A stretch of DNA of 64,000 nt from CAZUMH01 sp964621645 (GCA_964621645.1 CAZUMH010000002.1:26606-90605), one strand, 5' to 3'. Positions 36,153 through 44,788 are shown, counted from the first letter of the stretch. Notes: a model not told the origin generated them from the letters alone. Numbers and translations: made by a program.

Positions 36153-36610
36153 ATCGGCCGGGTCGAGGATGCTGGCATAGTAGGGAGTGATGGAAAAAGG
36201 CAGTGGATTCTTGTGATCCAGAATAGCTTCGATTTCTTCCGGTTGATTTTCGTTAAGGTCTGGATGTCTCTGATACGATTTTTTACCTGCCAGTGCCAGT
36301 CATTCCACTGGCTGTCCGGCACGTTGGAAAAAAACAACCGACGAAATTGTCGTGTTCGTTTACTGATGACAAACGGTGGTTTTGATTTTGGTATTATTTT
36401 AAATTTATTGTGCGGGAAGGATCCAGGAGTCACATTCAGGGCTCTTTGGACAAGAGCGGATTCTTCTGAGCGACGTCCATCAAGGACTTGATTTGAAAGG
36501 CGTTCCCCAAAGGGAGGATTTACAAAGTGTTTGGTTTTGGCAGCACCGGTTAAACTGGTACCACCACCAGGAGGTTCGTCTTTGTCGTCAATAGAAGTTG
36601 TTGTTTTCAT
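36149..36610 (-). pseudogene. kamA: N-terminal piece of the frameshifted kamA gene
   Basis: 153 codons. The first 120 encode a variable leader and then the conserved KamA N-terminus (FFSNVPDSQWNDWHWQVKN, RIRDIQTLTK). After that the frame reads NRKKSKLFWITRIHC, which is not family-like, while the neighbouring frame reads PEEIEAILDHKNPLPF, exactly as expected. A single lost base near 36247-36250, in a run of four A on the coding strand, explains the break. The piece stops at a TGA that overlaps the GTG of the downstream piece. It could be a real mutation, programmed slippage or a homopolymer sequencing error. The start ATG at 36610 follows AAGGAAGGAG at a slightly long distance. Confidence 0.8.
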
Positions 36611-36664
36611 GTTTCATTGTTCTCCTTCCTTCGAACTGCATTAAAGGATGTTAAATTGCCGTTT

Positions 36665-36703
36665 TATATAAAACAAATATAGTTTTTTTTAACAAAAAAG
36701 CAA
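36665..36703 (-). promoter_or_regulatory. Candidate promoter(s) for the kamA operon
   Basis: On the minus strand two overlapping sigma70-type possibilities are seen: TTGCTT (36703-36698), 16 bases, TATATT (36681-36676); and TTGTTA (36695-36690), 19 bases, TATATA (36670-36665). Both lie 55-95 bases before ATG 36610. Confidence 0.4.
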
Positions 36704-36808
36704 GAGAAAACGTTATAAAATCCGTTTCCCTGAAAAAAATATTTTACAATCTTTCAGGACCTGAACACTTTCCCGGAGGCGTTAATTTTTATAAAAACAA
36801 AATTTCCC

Positions 36809-36839
36809 TTGACATTCCCATAAAAGTTTTGTTTATTTA
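36809..36839 (+). promoter_or_regulatory. Candidate promoter of the dcw cluster
   Basis: A perfect TTGACA at 36809-36814 is followed after 19 bases by TATTTA (36834-36839), or after 18 by TTATTT. The repeat that may bind MraZ begins immediately downstream, so it would cover the start of transcription. Confidence 0.5.
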
Positions 36840-36840
36840 A

Positions 36841-36880
36841 TCGAATCCCTTGAAATTCTTTAAAATTCTTAGAAATCCCT
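36841..36880. repeat. Four-unit 10-bp direct repeat, candidate MraZ operator
   Basis: Four decamers in phase start at 36841, 36851, 36861 and 36871. Read on the minus strand they are AGGGA, AAGAA, AAGAA, AGGGA, each followed by five bases beginning TT in all four cases. MraZ is known to bind TGGGN direct repeats with five-base gaps upstream of its own gene, so spacing and place fit, although the orientation is reversed and the sequence differs. TGGGA also occurs on the minus strand at 36820-36816. Confidence 0.5.
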
Positions 36881-36909
36881 AAGAATACAGGAAATCTCCG
36901 GAGCTCGAT

Positions 36910-37509
36910 ATGCTCTGTTTTACAGGAAAATCCAAATTTACTGTTGATGCGAAACGCAGGGTAAATATTCCCGCTTCCGCTATTCTGGAACTGTATAAAC
37001 AGAGCCAAGAGTACAAGCAGGAGGTCACCGGGGAAGCAGGGAATAATGAGATAAAAGAGAGTGAGGCGATCAAGAAGTTCAAGGAGTCGGCCATTATTTT
37101 TCATCTTACCAGGGGGCCGAACGACTGTCTCTTCGTCTATCCCCGGGAAGTATTCATGGAAAAGGCGGCACGGCTCAGCGCTCACTTCGGATCCCGCGGC
37201 ACCGATGATGAAGCACGGCGATATTTTCTGGAAACGATGGCGGATGCGCATCCAGTGCGCTGTGATCAACAGGGCAGGGTAACCGTTCCGCAAGAACACC
37301 TCGATTACGCGAAAATCAGTGATCAGGTTCTGGTTGTCGGCGCTTTTGATCACCTGGAAATATGGTCCCCGGACGTATATGGGGCCTTTATCTCCGGAGG
37401 CAAGACGTCATCACAGGAGCGCGTCAAGCTGTTTGGCTGGGCGGAGCAAGAATCGGCGGCACATGGATCCTCTGACAGACACATTCCATCTCCCGATTCT
37501 GGTCGATGA
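36910..37509 (+). CDS. mraZ: Transcriptional regulator MraZ, long form
   Basis: 199 residues against the usual 140-155. The two SpoVT/AbrB-like halves are present: FTVDAKRRVNIPAS near the start (Arg replaces the usual Gly of DxKGR) and CDQQGRVTVPQEHL near 120. The extra length comes from a charged helical insertion at about 27-60 in the first half and a C-terminal tail (about 155-199) that overlaps rsmH. MraZ represses or tunes the dcw operon through repeats at its own promoter. GGAG seven bases before ATG supports the start. Confidence 0.9.
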   Translation: MLCFTGKSKFTVDAKRRVNIPASAILELYKQSQEYKQEVTGEAGNNEIKESEAIKKFKESAIIFHLTRGPNDCLFVYPREVFMEKAARLSAHFGSRGTDDEARRYFLETMADAHPVRCDQQGRVTVPQEHLDYAKISDQVLVVGAFDHLEIWSPDVYGAFISGGKTSSQERVKLFGWAEQESAAHGSSDRHIPSPDSGR

Positions 37510-38401
37510 AGTCGTTCATTTTTTTATTACTGACAGGTCGGGAACATACGTGGACGCCACCCTCGGTGGCGGCGGCTATGCCGCGGCTATTCTCCCCATC
37601 CTCAATAAGAAAGGCCGATATATCGGAGTGGACAGGGATGAAGACGCTGTTCAGCACAGCCGCTCACGTTTCCCTGTTTCTGAAACCCGTTTCATAGCCC
37701 GGCAGGGCCAATTGGCTCAGCTGAATGAGGTGCTGAAGGAGGAGAAAATTTCCAGAATTGATGGATTGCTCTTAGACCTGGGTGTTTCTTCTTATCAGAT
37801 CGATACGGCTGAACGGGGATTCGGCTATCTGGAAGAAGGGCCGCTTGATATGCGAATGGATCGCAGCAGCGGAAAAGATGCCTCTTTCGTCATCAATGAA
37901 TATTCCGAAAAGGAACTGGCCGATACTTTATACAAATATGGAGAGGAAAGAAGATCCCGTCAGATTGCCAGGGCTATCATCGCTTCCCGTGAGGCGAATC
38001 CCATCAACACCACGCTGGAACTCGCGGCTGTAATCCGCCGCATGACGCCGCGTCCCCATCAGATTAAAACCCTGGCTCGTGTCTGGCAGGCGCTGCGTTT
38101 TGAAGTAAATGGGGAATTGGATCAATTAAGAAAGGGATTGGAGCGTAGTTACCCGCTGCTCAAATCGGGGGGCCGTATGGTGGTTCTCAGTTATGAGTCC
38201 CTTATGGACAGAATGGTGAAACGGTTTTTCCGCGGTCAGGAGCCGCTCTTTTCCCGTTTTGAAGAACCCGGCACTGTTCCGGAGTATTCATTCACCATTC
38301 TGACAAAAAAGGTCGTGCGGTCCTCCGTGCAGGAAATAGCAGGCAATCCCCGCGCCCGAAGCGCAAGACTGCGGGCGGCAGAAAAAAAAGAGAAAGGCTA
38401 A
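37463..38401 (+). CDS. rsmH: 16S rRNA (cytosine(1402)-N(4))-methyltransferase RsmH
   Basis: 312 residues from ATG 37463 (MDPLTDTFHLPILVDEVV), the usual length. The frame is open from 37319, but the extra codons lie inside mraZ and do not match the family. Motifs: VDATLGGGGYAAAIL (SAM binding), GVDRDEDAV, GLLLDLGVSSYQID, ERGFGYLEEGPLDMRMD and LARVWQALRFEVNGEL. It methylates C1402 in the ribosomal P site. The start lies 47 bases inside mraZ, and ftsL follows after four bases. Confidence 0.96.
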   Translation: MDPLTDTFHLPILVDEVVHFFITDRSGTYVDATLGGGGYAAAILPILNKKGRYIGVDRDEDAVQHSRSRFPVSETRFIARQGQLAQLNEVLKEEKISRIDGLLLDLGVSSYQIDTAERGFGYLEEGPLDMRMDRSSGKDASFVINEYSEKELADTLYKYGEERRSRQIARAIIASREANPINTTLELAAVIRRMTPRPHQIKTLARVWQALRFEVNGELDQLRKGLERSYPLLKSGGRMVVLSYESLMDRMVKRFFRGQEPLFSRFEEPGTVPEYSFTILTKKVVRSSVQEIAGNPRARSARLRAAEKKEKG

Positions 38402-38405
38402 GAGG

Positions 38406-38798
38406 ATGGCGGGGAAAAGCAAATCCTCCAGACAGAGCAGGCAGAGAAAACGGACTTCGTCACTGCCGATTCAGTTCCTCACGGTTGTTGGGCTGTGTCT
38501 TTTCTTGATATATCTCTGGGGTCGGGTCCAGATCGATTCGGATCTGCGGGAACAATTCAAGCATGAGCAGGAAAAGGCAAAGCTGATCAGTGAGATCAGC
38601 GACCTCAGAGTCCAAAATGAACGATTGACGACATATGCAGTTATCGCAGCAAAAGTCTCGGGTATGGGAATGCATATTGTTCCGCCTTCCCGAATATCAA
38701 AACTGGTTGTCGATTTTGAGGGATTATCTCTCCCGGGCGGACTTAACGCACAATTCCCGCTGCAAATGGCGGGGATGTCACCACCGGGTATGAGGTGA
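38406..38798 (+). CDS. ftsL: Cell division protein FtsL-like
   Basis: 130 residues: a basic N-terminus (SRQSRQRKRTSS), one membrane helix (about 20-40, FLTVVGLCLFLIYLWG), then a heptad-type coiled coil (about 48-85, KLISEISDLRVQNERLTTYA). The layout and the place between rsmH and ftsI identify FtsL, which joins FtsB and FtsQ in the septal complex. Sequence alone would not be enough. The last 35 residues form an unusual Pro/Gly-rich tail. It ends next to the FtsI gene. Confidence 0.82.
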   Translation: MAGKSKSSRQSRQRKRTSSLPIQFLTVVGLCLFLIYLWGRVQIDSDLREQFKHEQEKAKLISEISDLRVQNERLTTYAVIAAKVSGMGMHIVPPSRISKLVVDFEGLSLPGGLNAQFPLQMAGMSPPGMR

Positions 38799-38827
38799 CC
38801 TATTTACCGTATGAAAGAGGCAAGAAC

Positions 38828-40858
38828 ATGAGAAGAAGACAGAGATCGGAAATGATAGAGAGGCGTCTGAGAGGGCTCTCTTTCCTTTTTTTTACCGGTT
38901 TCGTCATTGTCCTGCTGAGGAGTTTTTCCTTCCAAATTATCGGCAGGGAACCCTGGATTCAGGCAGCCGAAGCTCAGTATGAACATCGGGAACCCCTACC
39001 TGCAGAGAGAGGCACCATATACGACCGTAACCTGAATGTTCTGGCTTTGGATATCTCAAGTGTTTCGCTGGCGGTTGATCCCTCCATGCTGCCCAGTTCA
39101 GAAGCAGTGGCATGTTCTCTGCAAACGGTGCTGGGAGGAGCTAAGACAGAGTTTCTATCCCGTCTGAAGACTTCAGGTTTTTCGAAATACCATCCTTTGC
39201 AGCTGGTTCTTTCTACCCGGGAAAAAGACAGATTAATGGCCACCGGCATCCCGGGATTGATCTTTGAACCGCGGCAGCAGCGGGTTCACCCCCGCAATGA
39301 TCTTGCCCTCCAGGTTCTGGGAGTCACCGACAACAGTCGCTGCGGTGCCTGGGGTATTGAACAGGAACTTAACGGTCGTCTGGCGGGTATGGACGGCTGG
39401 GCCGTCCGGCAATGGGACGGTCTTAAACGGTACCACGTTTCACTGGATCTTCCCAGACAGGAAGCCCGTCCCGGACAAGACGTGGTCCTTACTCTGGATC
39501 ATGCCATACAGGAAGTCCTCGATGAGGAAATCAGTAAAGGAGTCGAAACCTACCAAGCCAAATTTGGAACAGGAATTCTCCTTGATCCCTTCAGCGGCGA
39601 AGTGCTGGCCATGACAACAGCTATCGGTCCTGAATCACGCACAGGACAGCTCGACTTTTCCGCCAGAATGATGAACAGGGCCGTGCAATGGCAATTTGAA
39701 CCGGGTTCGGTTTTCAAAATCGTCACGGCCGCTGCGGCACTGGAAGAGGGCGCCTTCAATCCCAAGTCCCTCATTTTTTGCGAAAATGGTTCTTATATAG
39801 TTAATAAACGTGAAATTAATGATCATAATAACTCATTTGCCTGGCTGACGCTAAATCAAGTCATGGAACATTCCTCCAATATCGGCATGGCCAAGGTCGG
39901 ACAGAAGCTGGGAGACAAGACTCTCTGCCGTTACGCCCAGAATTTCGGATTCGGCAACAAGACCGGAATAAGACTTCCGGGAGAGACAGCAGGCATTCTG
40001 CGTCCGGTTTATCAGTGGACGCCTTCTTCTATTGTTTCCATTTCCTTCGGACAGGAAATCTCGGCCTCGGCTCTGCAGATAGCCGGGATGACCGCAGTGG
40101 TAGCGAACGGCGGAGAACTGATAGAACCGCGCATCGTCAAACAGATCCTTGGTCAGGACGGCAGGGTGCTGATGCAGACAAAGAGACGGGTAATCAGGAG
40201 GGTCATTTCACCGCAAACAGCCGATCAGCTCACGGATATCCTTGTCAACGTGGTGAAACGGGGAAGCGGAATGAAGGCTATGGTTCCGGGAGTGACAGTG
40301 GCCGGCAAAACGGGGACGGCGCAAAAATCCATAGAAGGACATAGAGGATATGTCCGCGGAGTCGATGTCAGTTCCTTTACCGGGTTCTGGCCGGCGGAGA
40401 CCCCCCGCTACGTTCTGGTCATCGTCCTGGATGAACCGGCTCTGGGAAGCTGGGGCAGTTTATCGGCGGCTCCGATTTTTGCCCAGGTGGTAAAACGGAT
40501 ATCAGGTCTGCCTTCCCTGCAGGGAGGAGGCGGTTCTCCCCTGGTTCAAACGCAAACCTCCTCTTCAGCAGTACCGCAAGCTCAATTCACCTCCTTTGAA
40601 AGTAATGCAAATCCTGAGGTGAAAACGAAGGCAGCCGTATCCATGCCGGCTCTTAATTCCTCCCATCACATCCCGGATTTGCGGGGACTGAGTGTACGTC
40701 AGGCACTTCACAGTCTGGCAGAGCTTAACGTAAAAGCGCGGGTTATCGGAAGCGGCATTATTAAAACACAATGGCCCAAACCCGGCACCCGTATTTCGGA
40801 TAATATTGTCTGCCAACTTTCCTGCGGGGATCAAACACCCGTAAAGGGGAACCAGTAA
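38828..40858 (+). CDS. ftsI: Septal penicillin-binding protein FtsI/PBP2x-like with C-terminal PASTA domain
   Basis: 676 residues from ATG 38828, which has GAGG seven bases upstream; a GTG at 38795 overlapping ftsL would add 11 residues. One membrane anchor (FLFFTGFVIVLLRSF) is followed by the PBP dimerisation domain (PAERGTIYDRNLNVLALD). The transpeptidase motifs are intact: SVFK (PGSVFKIVT), SSN (EHSSNIGMAK) and KTGT (VAGKTGTAQKS). A PASTA domain (IPDLRGLSVRQALHSLAEL) ends the protein after a Gln/Ser-rich linker at about 570-620. It cross-links septal peptidoglycan with FtsW. The PASTA tail is more usual in Gram-positive PBP2x/SpoVD. Confidence 0.94.
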   Translation: MRRRQRSEMIERRLRGLSFLFFTGFVIVLLRSFSFQIIGREPWIQAAEAQYEHREPLPAERGTIYDRNLNVLALDISSVSLAVDPSMLPSSEAVACSLQTVLGGAKTEFLSRLKTSGFSKYHPLQLVLSTREKDRLMATGIPGLIFEPRQQRVHPRNDLALQVLGVTDNSRCGAWGIEQELNGRLAGMDGWAVRQWDGLKRYHVSLDLPRQEARPGQDVVLTLDHAIQEVLDEEISKGVETYQAKFGTGILLDPFSGEVLAMTTAIGPESRTGQLDFSARMMNRAVQWQFEPGSVFKIVTAAAALEEGAFNPKSLIFCENGSYIVNKREINDHNNSFAWLTLNQVMEHSSNIGMAKVGQKLGDKTLCRYAQNFGFGNKTGIRLPGETAGILRPVYQWTPSSIVSISFGQEISASALQIAGMTAVVANGGELIEPRIVKQILGQDGRVLMQTKRRVIRRVISPQTADQLTDILVNVVKRGSGMKAMVPGVTVAGKTGTAQKSIEGHRGYVRGVDVSSFTGFWPAETPRYVLVIVLDEPALGSWGSLSAAPIFAQVVKRISGLPSLQGGGGSPLVQTQTSSSAVPQAQFTSFESNANPEVKTKAAVSMPALNSSHHIPDLRGLSVRQALHSLAELNVKARVIGSGIIKTQWPKPGTRISDNIVCQLSCGDQTPVKGNQ

Positions 40859-42321
40859 TGCGGCTTGCGGAATTATGCCACGGAATTTGCCGTATTAAGG
40901 ATCCGGGACTCAAGGATCTCGAAATCAGCGGACTGAGCAGTGATTCCCGCCAGATACTGCCGGGAACGCTCTTCGTGGCTGTGAAGGGATTCAAGACGGA
41001 CGGTCACCGCTATCTGGAGGAAGCTGTCGCCAAGGGAGCAGTGGCGGCAATAGTTGACAGGCACGTATCCCAGCAGGGCCTGCCAATTCTGCAGGTTTCC
41101 GACTCCAGGAAGGCGGCCGCCCTGCTGGCGGCGCGTTTCTATGACAATCCGGCGAAGGATCTTACCATGGTTGGCATTACCGGAACCAACGGCAAGACGA
41201 CGCTCACCTTCCTGCTGGAATCCATTTTCAGCAAGGAGGGAAGGAATCCTGGTGTCATGGGGACGCTTAATTATCGCTGGTGCGGGCTGACATTGAAGGC
41301 CACTCACACGACTCCTGATGCCATCCTGCTTCAGAAAAACCTTGACAATATGCGCCGCTGCGGAGTCGACTGTGTGATTATGGAAGTCTCATCCCACGCG
41401 TTGGCCCTGTACCGGACGGAAGGAATTTCTTTTGATGCGGCTGTCTTTACCAATCTCTCCCGGGACCACCTTGATTTTCACGGAACTGAGGATGAATATG
41501 CCGCCACTAAATCACGGTTGTTTGCTCAGCTTAAGAATAAAGGAACGGCTCTGATCAACGCAGACGATGAAGCGGCTCCGGTGATGCTTTCCAGTGCCGG
41601 CGAAAAGTCTGTTACCTACGGTTTCACGTCGAAGGATGCCGATTTCCGTATCACCGATGTCGAACTTGGCTGGGAGGGGAGCCGATTTTGTCTGAAACGG
41701 GGGGATGACACGCTCGTTATTGAAACTCCCCTGATCGGAATCTTTAATGTCATGAATGCCGCTGCCGCCGCGGCATGCGGAATGGTTTTAGGGCTGAAAC
41801 ATGAAAACATCATCGCGGGTTTGGCCCGGCCTGAGCCGGTTCCGGGCCGGATGGAGCTGGTAGCACCTGATCATCCAATCCAGGTCATCGTGGATTACGC
41901 ACACACGCCGGACGCCCTGCGAAAGGTAATTGAGACCCTGCGTGAACTCTGTCGGGGCAGGCTTGTGGTTGTGTTCGGCTGCGGCGGGGACCGGGACAGA
42001 GGCAAACGGCCGCTTATGGGCCAGTTTGCGGAAGAACTGGCCGACATGGTGATCGTGACCAGCGACAATCCTCGCAGTGAAGATCCCAAGCGCATCGTTG
42101 ACGATATTCTGGCCGGAATGGGAAATCCCGATAAGGTGACGGTGATAGAAAACAGAGAAGAAGCGATACGGTACGCCATTGAAAAAGAAGCCCGGCCGGG
42201 AGATACCGTGCTTATCGCGGGCAAAGGGCATGAGAGTGAGCAGATCATCGGGAACGAAAGGATTCATTTCGACGATCGTGAGATAGCACGGGCCTGTCTG
42301 GCCCGCACGGGTGGAGAGTGA
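40858..42321 (+). CDS. murE: UDP-N-acetylmuramoyl-tripeptide synthetase MurE
   Basis: 487 residues. Motifs: GITGTNGKTTLTFLLES (ATP loop), the THTTPDA region, EVSSHALAL and VDYAHTPDAL. The DNPR motif (TSDNPRSEDP) is the signature of enzymes that add meso-diaminopimelate, so the cell wall is probably of the DAP type. The start shares bases with the ftsI stop (TAATG) and the end overlaps murF by four bases. The product is UDP-MurNAc-tripeptide for MurF. Confidence 0.96.
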   Translation: MRLAELCHGICRIKDPGLKDLEISGLSSDSRQILPGTLFVAVKGFKTDGHRYLEEAVAKGAVAAIVDRHVSQQGLPILQVSDSRKAAALLAARFYDNPAKDLTMVGITGTNGKTTLTFLLESIFSKEGRNPGVMGTLNYRWCGLTLKATHTTPDAILLQKNLDNMRRCGVDCVIMEVSSHALALYRTEGISFDAAVFTNLSRDHLDFHGTEDEYAATKSRLFAQLKNKGTALINADDEAAPVMLSSAGEKSVTYGFTSKDADFRITDVELGWEGSRFCLKRGDDTLVIETPLIGIFNVMNAAAAAACGMVLGLKHENIIAGLARPEPVPGRMELVAPDHPIQVIVDYAHTPDALRKVIETLRELCRGRLVVVFGCGGDRDRGKRPLMGQFAEELADMVIVTSDNPRSEDPKRIVDDILAGMGNPDKVTVIENREEAIRYAIEKEARPGDTVLIAGKGHESEQIIGNERIHFDDREIARACLARTGGE

Positions 42322-43691
42322 CAGTGACCTTAAGATTGTCCGACATAGCGGCGCTTCTCAGGAGATCCGCAGATTTCCGGGAAGATATTCCGGTTCGCGG
42401 AGCGGTCATTGATTCCAGGGAGGTAGAACCGGGGATGCTTTTCGTGGCGCTGCCGGGCAGCAATACAGATGGCCGGCTTTATGTCAAGGAAGCAGAAATG
42501 CGGGGAGCGGCAGGTGTTTTGACCGCCCGCAACGGAGCCGTCGAGGAAACAACCCTTCCCCTCTTTCAGGTTGATGATCCCCTGTCCGCTCTGCAGAACC
42601 TGGCGACAGCTTACCGTAAACGGTTCACAGTCCCGGTGATAGCCGTCACCGGATCCAACGGGAAAACAACTACCAAAGAGATGATTGCCGCGCTTCTTTC
42701 CGATCGGTATACCGTGGCCAAATCCCGGGGAAATTTAAATAATCATCTTGGGCTTCCCTTGAGCATCCTCAACTGGGATGAAACGGTTGAAATTGCCGTC
42801 CTGGAACTGGGGATGAATCATATCGGAGAGATCGCTAGGCTTTGCGAGATCGCCAGACCGACCTGTGGTCTCATAACAAACATAGGGAAGAGCCACCTGG
42901 AATTTCTCCACAGTCCGGAAGGAGTGGCCCGGGGGAAAAGCGAACTGCTCACCGCCCTGCCGCGGAAAGGGGTGGCTTTCCTGAACGGCGACGATCCTCT
43001 TCTCAGGGAAATGATCACAATGGTTCCCAGAACCATCACCTATGGTTTCGGCGAGGATTGTGACAGGCGCGGCACCTTTATCGGCCTGGATAAGGCGGGG
43101 CACCCGTCCTTCAGATTTGAGAGACAGGACATCAGTCTTACCCTGCCGGGAACCTTTAACGCGATCAACGGCCTGGCTGCTGCAGTTGTCGCTGCACACT
43201 TTGAGATCTCTCCCAAAAGAATAAAGAACATTCTGGAACGATTCTTTCCCGTAGCTCAGCGGATGCAGGTTATCCGAAGCGGGGATATCACGGTCATTGA
43301 TGATTCCTACAACGCCAATCCCAGTTCGGTTCGGGAGATGCTGATAACCATGCAGCAGATGAAAAATGCCGGCCGCAGAATAGCGGTACTGGGAGATATG
43401 AAGGAACTCGGCAGTACCGCACCGAAAGAACACGTCGGAGTTGGAGAACTCGCGGCGGACGTGAATCTGGACGCCTTCTTCACTCTGGGATCCGATATGG
43501 CCCTGGCGGCGGAAGCCGCCGAACGAAAGGGGATGAAGAACGTCTTCCATTTTGCCTCCGCTGCGGCTCTGATAGATCACCTGCTCTTGAATATCCAGCC
43601 CGGCGATACACTGCTGGTAAAAGGAAGCCGCAGCATGAGAATGGAAGAGATCGTAGAGGCAATAATCCGGAACAGAAAAGGGGAACATTAA
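42318..43691 (+). CDS. murF: UDP-N-acetylmuramoyl-tripeptide--D-alanyl-D-alanine ligase MurF
   Basis: 457 residues, starting at GTG in a GTGA overlap with the murE stop. Motifs: VTGSNGKTTTKEMI (ATP loop), SRGNLNNHLGLPLS, ELGMNHIGEI, DDSYNANPSSVREM and LGDMKELG. It adds D-Ala-D-Ala to the tripeptide. A D-Ala-D-Ala ligase must supply its substrate, but no true ddl gene lies in this cluster. mraY follows one base after the stop. Confidence 0.96.
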   Translation: MTVTLRLSDIAALLRRSADFREDIPVRGAVIDSREVEPGMLFVALPGSNTDGRLYVKEAEMRGAAGVLTARNGAVEETTLPLFQVDDPLSALQNLATAYRKRFTVPVIAVTGSNGKTTTKEMIAALLSDRYTVAKSRGNLNNHLGLPLSILNWDETVEIAVLELGMNHIGEIARLCEIARPTCGLITNIGKSHLEFLHSPEGVARGKSELLTALPRKGVAFLNGDDPLLREMITMVPRTITYGFGEDCDRRGTFIGLDKAGHPSFRFERQDISLTLPGTFNAINGLAAAVVAAHFEISPKRIKNILERFFPVAQRMQVIRSGDITVIDDSYNANPSSVREMLITMQQMKNAGRRIAVLGDMKELGSTAPKEHVGVGELAADVNLDAFFTLGSDMALAAEAAERKGMKNVFHFASAAALIDHLLLNIQPGDTLLVKGSRSMRMEEIVEAIIRNRKGEH

Positions 43692-43692
43692 T

Positions 43693-44778
43693 ATGCTCTA
43701 CCATCTGCTCTATCCCTTGCGGGAATATTTTATCGGATTCAACCTGTTCAACTACATCTCCTTCCGATCGGGGGCCGCTGCTATAACGGCTCTTGTAATA
43801 ACTTTTTTCCTGGGACCACGAATTCTGCGCTGGCTTCATAAAAAGTCTTTTACCGAAGAGATACGGGAGGAGACTCCCGAAAGTCACAAACAGAAGGCCG
43901 GTACCGTCTCCATGGGGGGACTGATCATCCATTCCGCCGTACTGGTCCCGGTTTTGCTGTTTTGTCGGCTGGATAATGTGCTGGTACAGCTAATGATCCT
44001 GACCACGGTATGGCTTGGAACGGTAGGATTCGTGGATGATTATCTCAAAGTGGTGAAAAAATATCCCAAAGGTCTGATTGGACGCTATAAGCTGGCGGGA
44101 CAGATTGCTTTGGGGCTGGTAGTGGCCCTGGTCGTTACCTATTCCAAGACGTTTGCGGGATTTCAATGGTCCACCGCGGTTCCCTTCTTCAAAGATGCGG
44201 TGATAAATTTCGGCTGGTTCTATATTCCGCTGGTGATATTCGTGATTACCGGTACTTCGAACGCCGTGAATTTAACTGACGGACTGGATGGTCTGGCTAT
44301 CGGTCTGGTAGGCATTTCTGCTCTGGCCTGGGCTATCATCAGCTATGTCACCGGACATGCCGTCTTCAGTGAATATCTGGGAATCGTGAATATAAAGGGT
44401 GCTGGCGAACTGACGGTTTACTGTGCCGCCCTTATCGGTGCCTGTCTGGGATTTCTCTGGTTTAACAGCCATCCTGCCACTGTTTTCATGGGTGACACCG
44501 GCGCACTGGCTCTGGGCGGCGCCCTGGGTACCCTGGCTGTGCTCCTGAAGCGGGAACTGCTGCTCCCCCTGATTGCAGGAGTCTTCCTGGCCGAGGCCCT
44601 TTCGGTAATCCTGCAGGTTGCCTCGTTCCGTTGGCGGGGGAAGAGAATCTTTAAAATGGCGCCGATCCATCATCACTTTGAATTATGCGGCTGGCCGGAA
44701 GAGAAAGTGGTTGTGCGGTTCTGGATCATCGCCATCTTGCTTATCTTGATGGGAATCGGAACACTCAAGGTCCAGTAG
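43693..44778 (+). CDS. mraY: Phospho-N-acetylmuramoyl-pentapeptide-transferase MraY
   Basis: 361 residues with about ten membrane segments. Family motifs: ESHKQKAGTVSMGG, GFVDDYLKVVKK (catalytic Asp pair), TSNAVNLTDGLDGLA, GDTGALALGG and MAPIHHHFELCGW. It forms lipid I at the inner membrane. It lies one base after murF; a good ribosome binding site for murD overlaps its last codons. Confidence 0.97.
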   Translation: MLYHLLYPLREYFIGFNLFNYISFRSGAAAITALVITFFLGPRILRWLHKKSFTEEIREETPESHKQKAGTVSMGGLIIHSAVLVPVLLFCRLDNVLVQLMILTTVWLGTVGFVDDYLKVVKKYPKGLIGRYKLAGQIALGLVVALVVTYSKTFAGFQWSTAVPFFKDAVINFGWFYIPLVIFVITGTSNAVNLTDGLDGLAIGLVGISALAWAIISYVTGHAVFSEYLGIVNIKGAGELTVYCAALIGACLGFLWFNSHPATVFMGDTGALALGGALGTLAVLLKRELLLPLIAGVFLAEALSVILQVASFRWRGKRIFKMAPIHHHFELCGWPEEKVVVRFWIIAILLILMGIGTLKVQ

Positions 44779-44788
44779 GGAGGATCGT

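Larger units (their letters stand above)
36611..36909. other. 299-bp divergent intergenic region between the kamA operon and the dcw cluster
   Basis: AT-rich with no gene. It holds candidate promoters in both directions and a decameric repeat before mraZ, described in separate entries. Confidence 0.6.

Noticed and set aside
35691..36491. 266-codon plus-strand frame opposite kamA
   Set aside because: Antisense to clearly homologous kamA sequence; no independent support.
37319..37462. N-terminal extension of rsmH
   Set aside because: Lies within mraZ and does not match RsmH; ATG 37463 gives the normal N-terminus.
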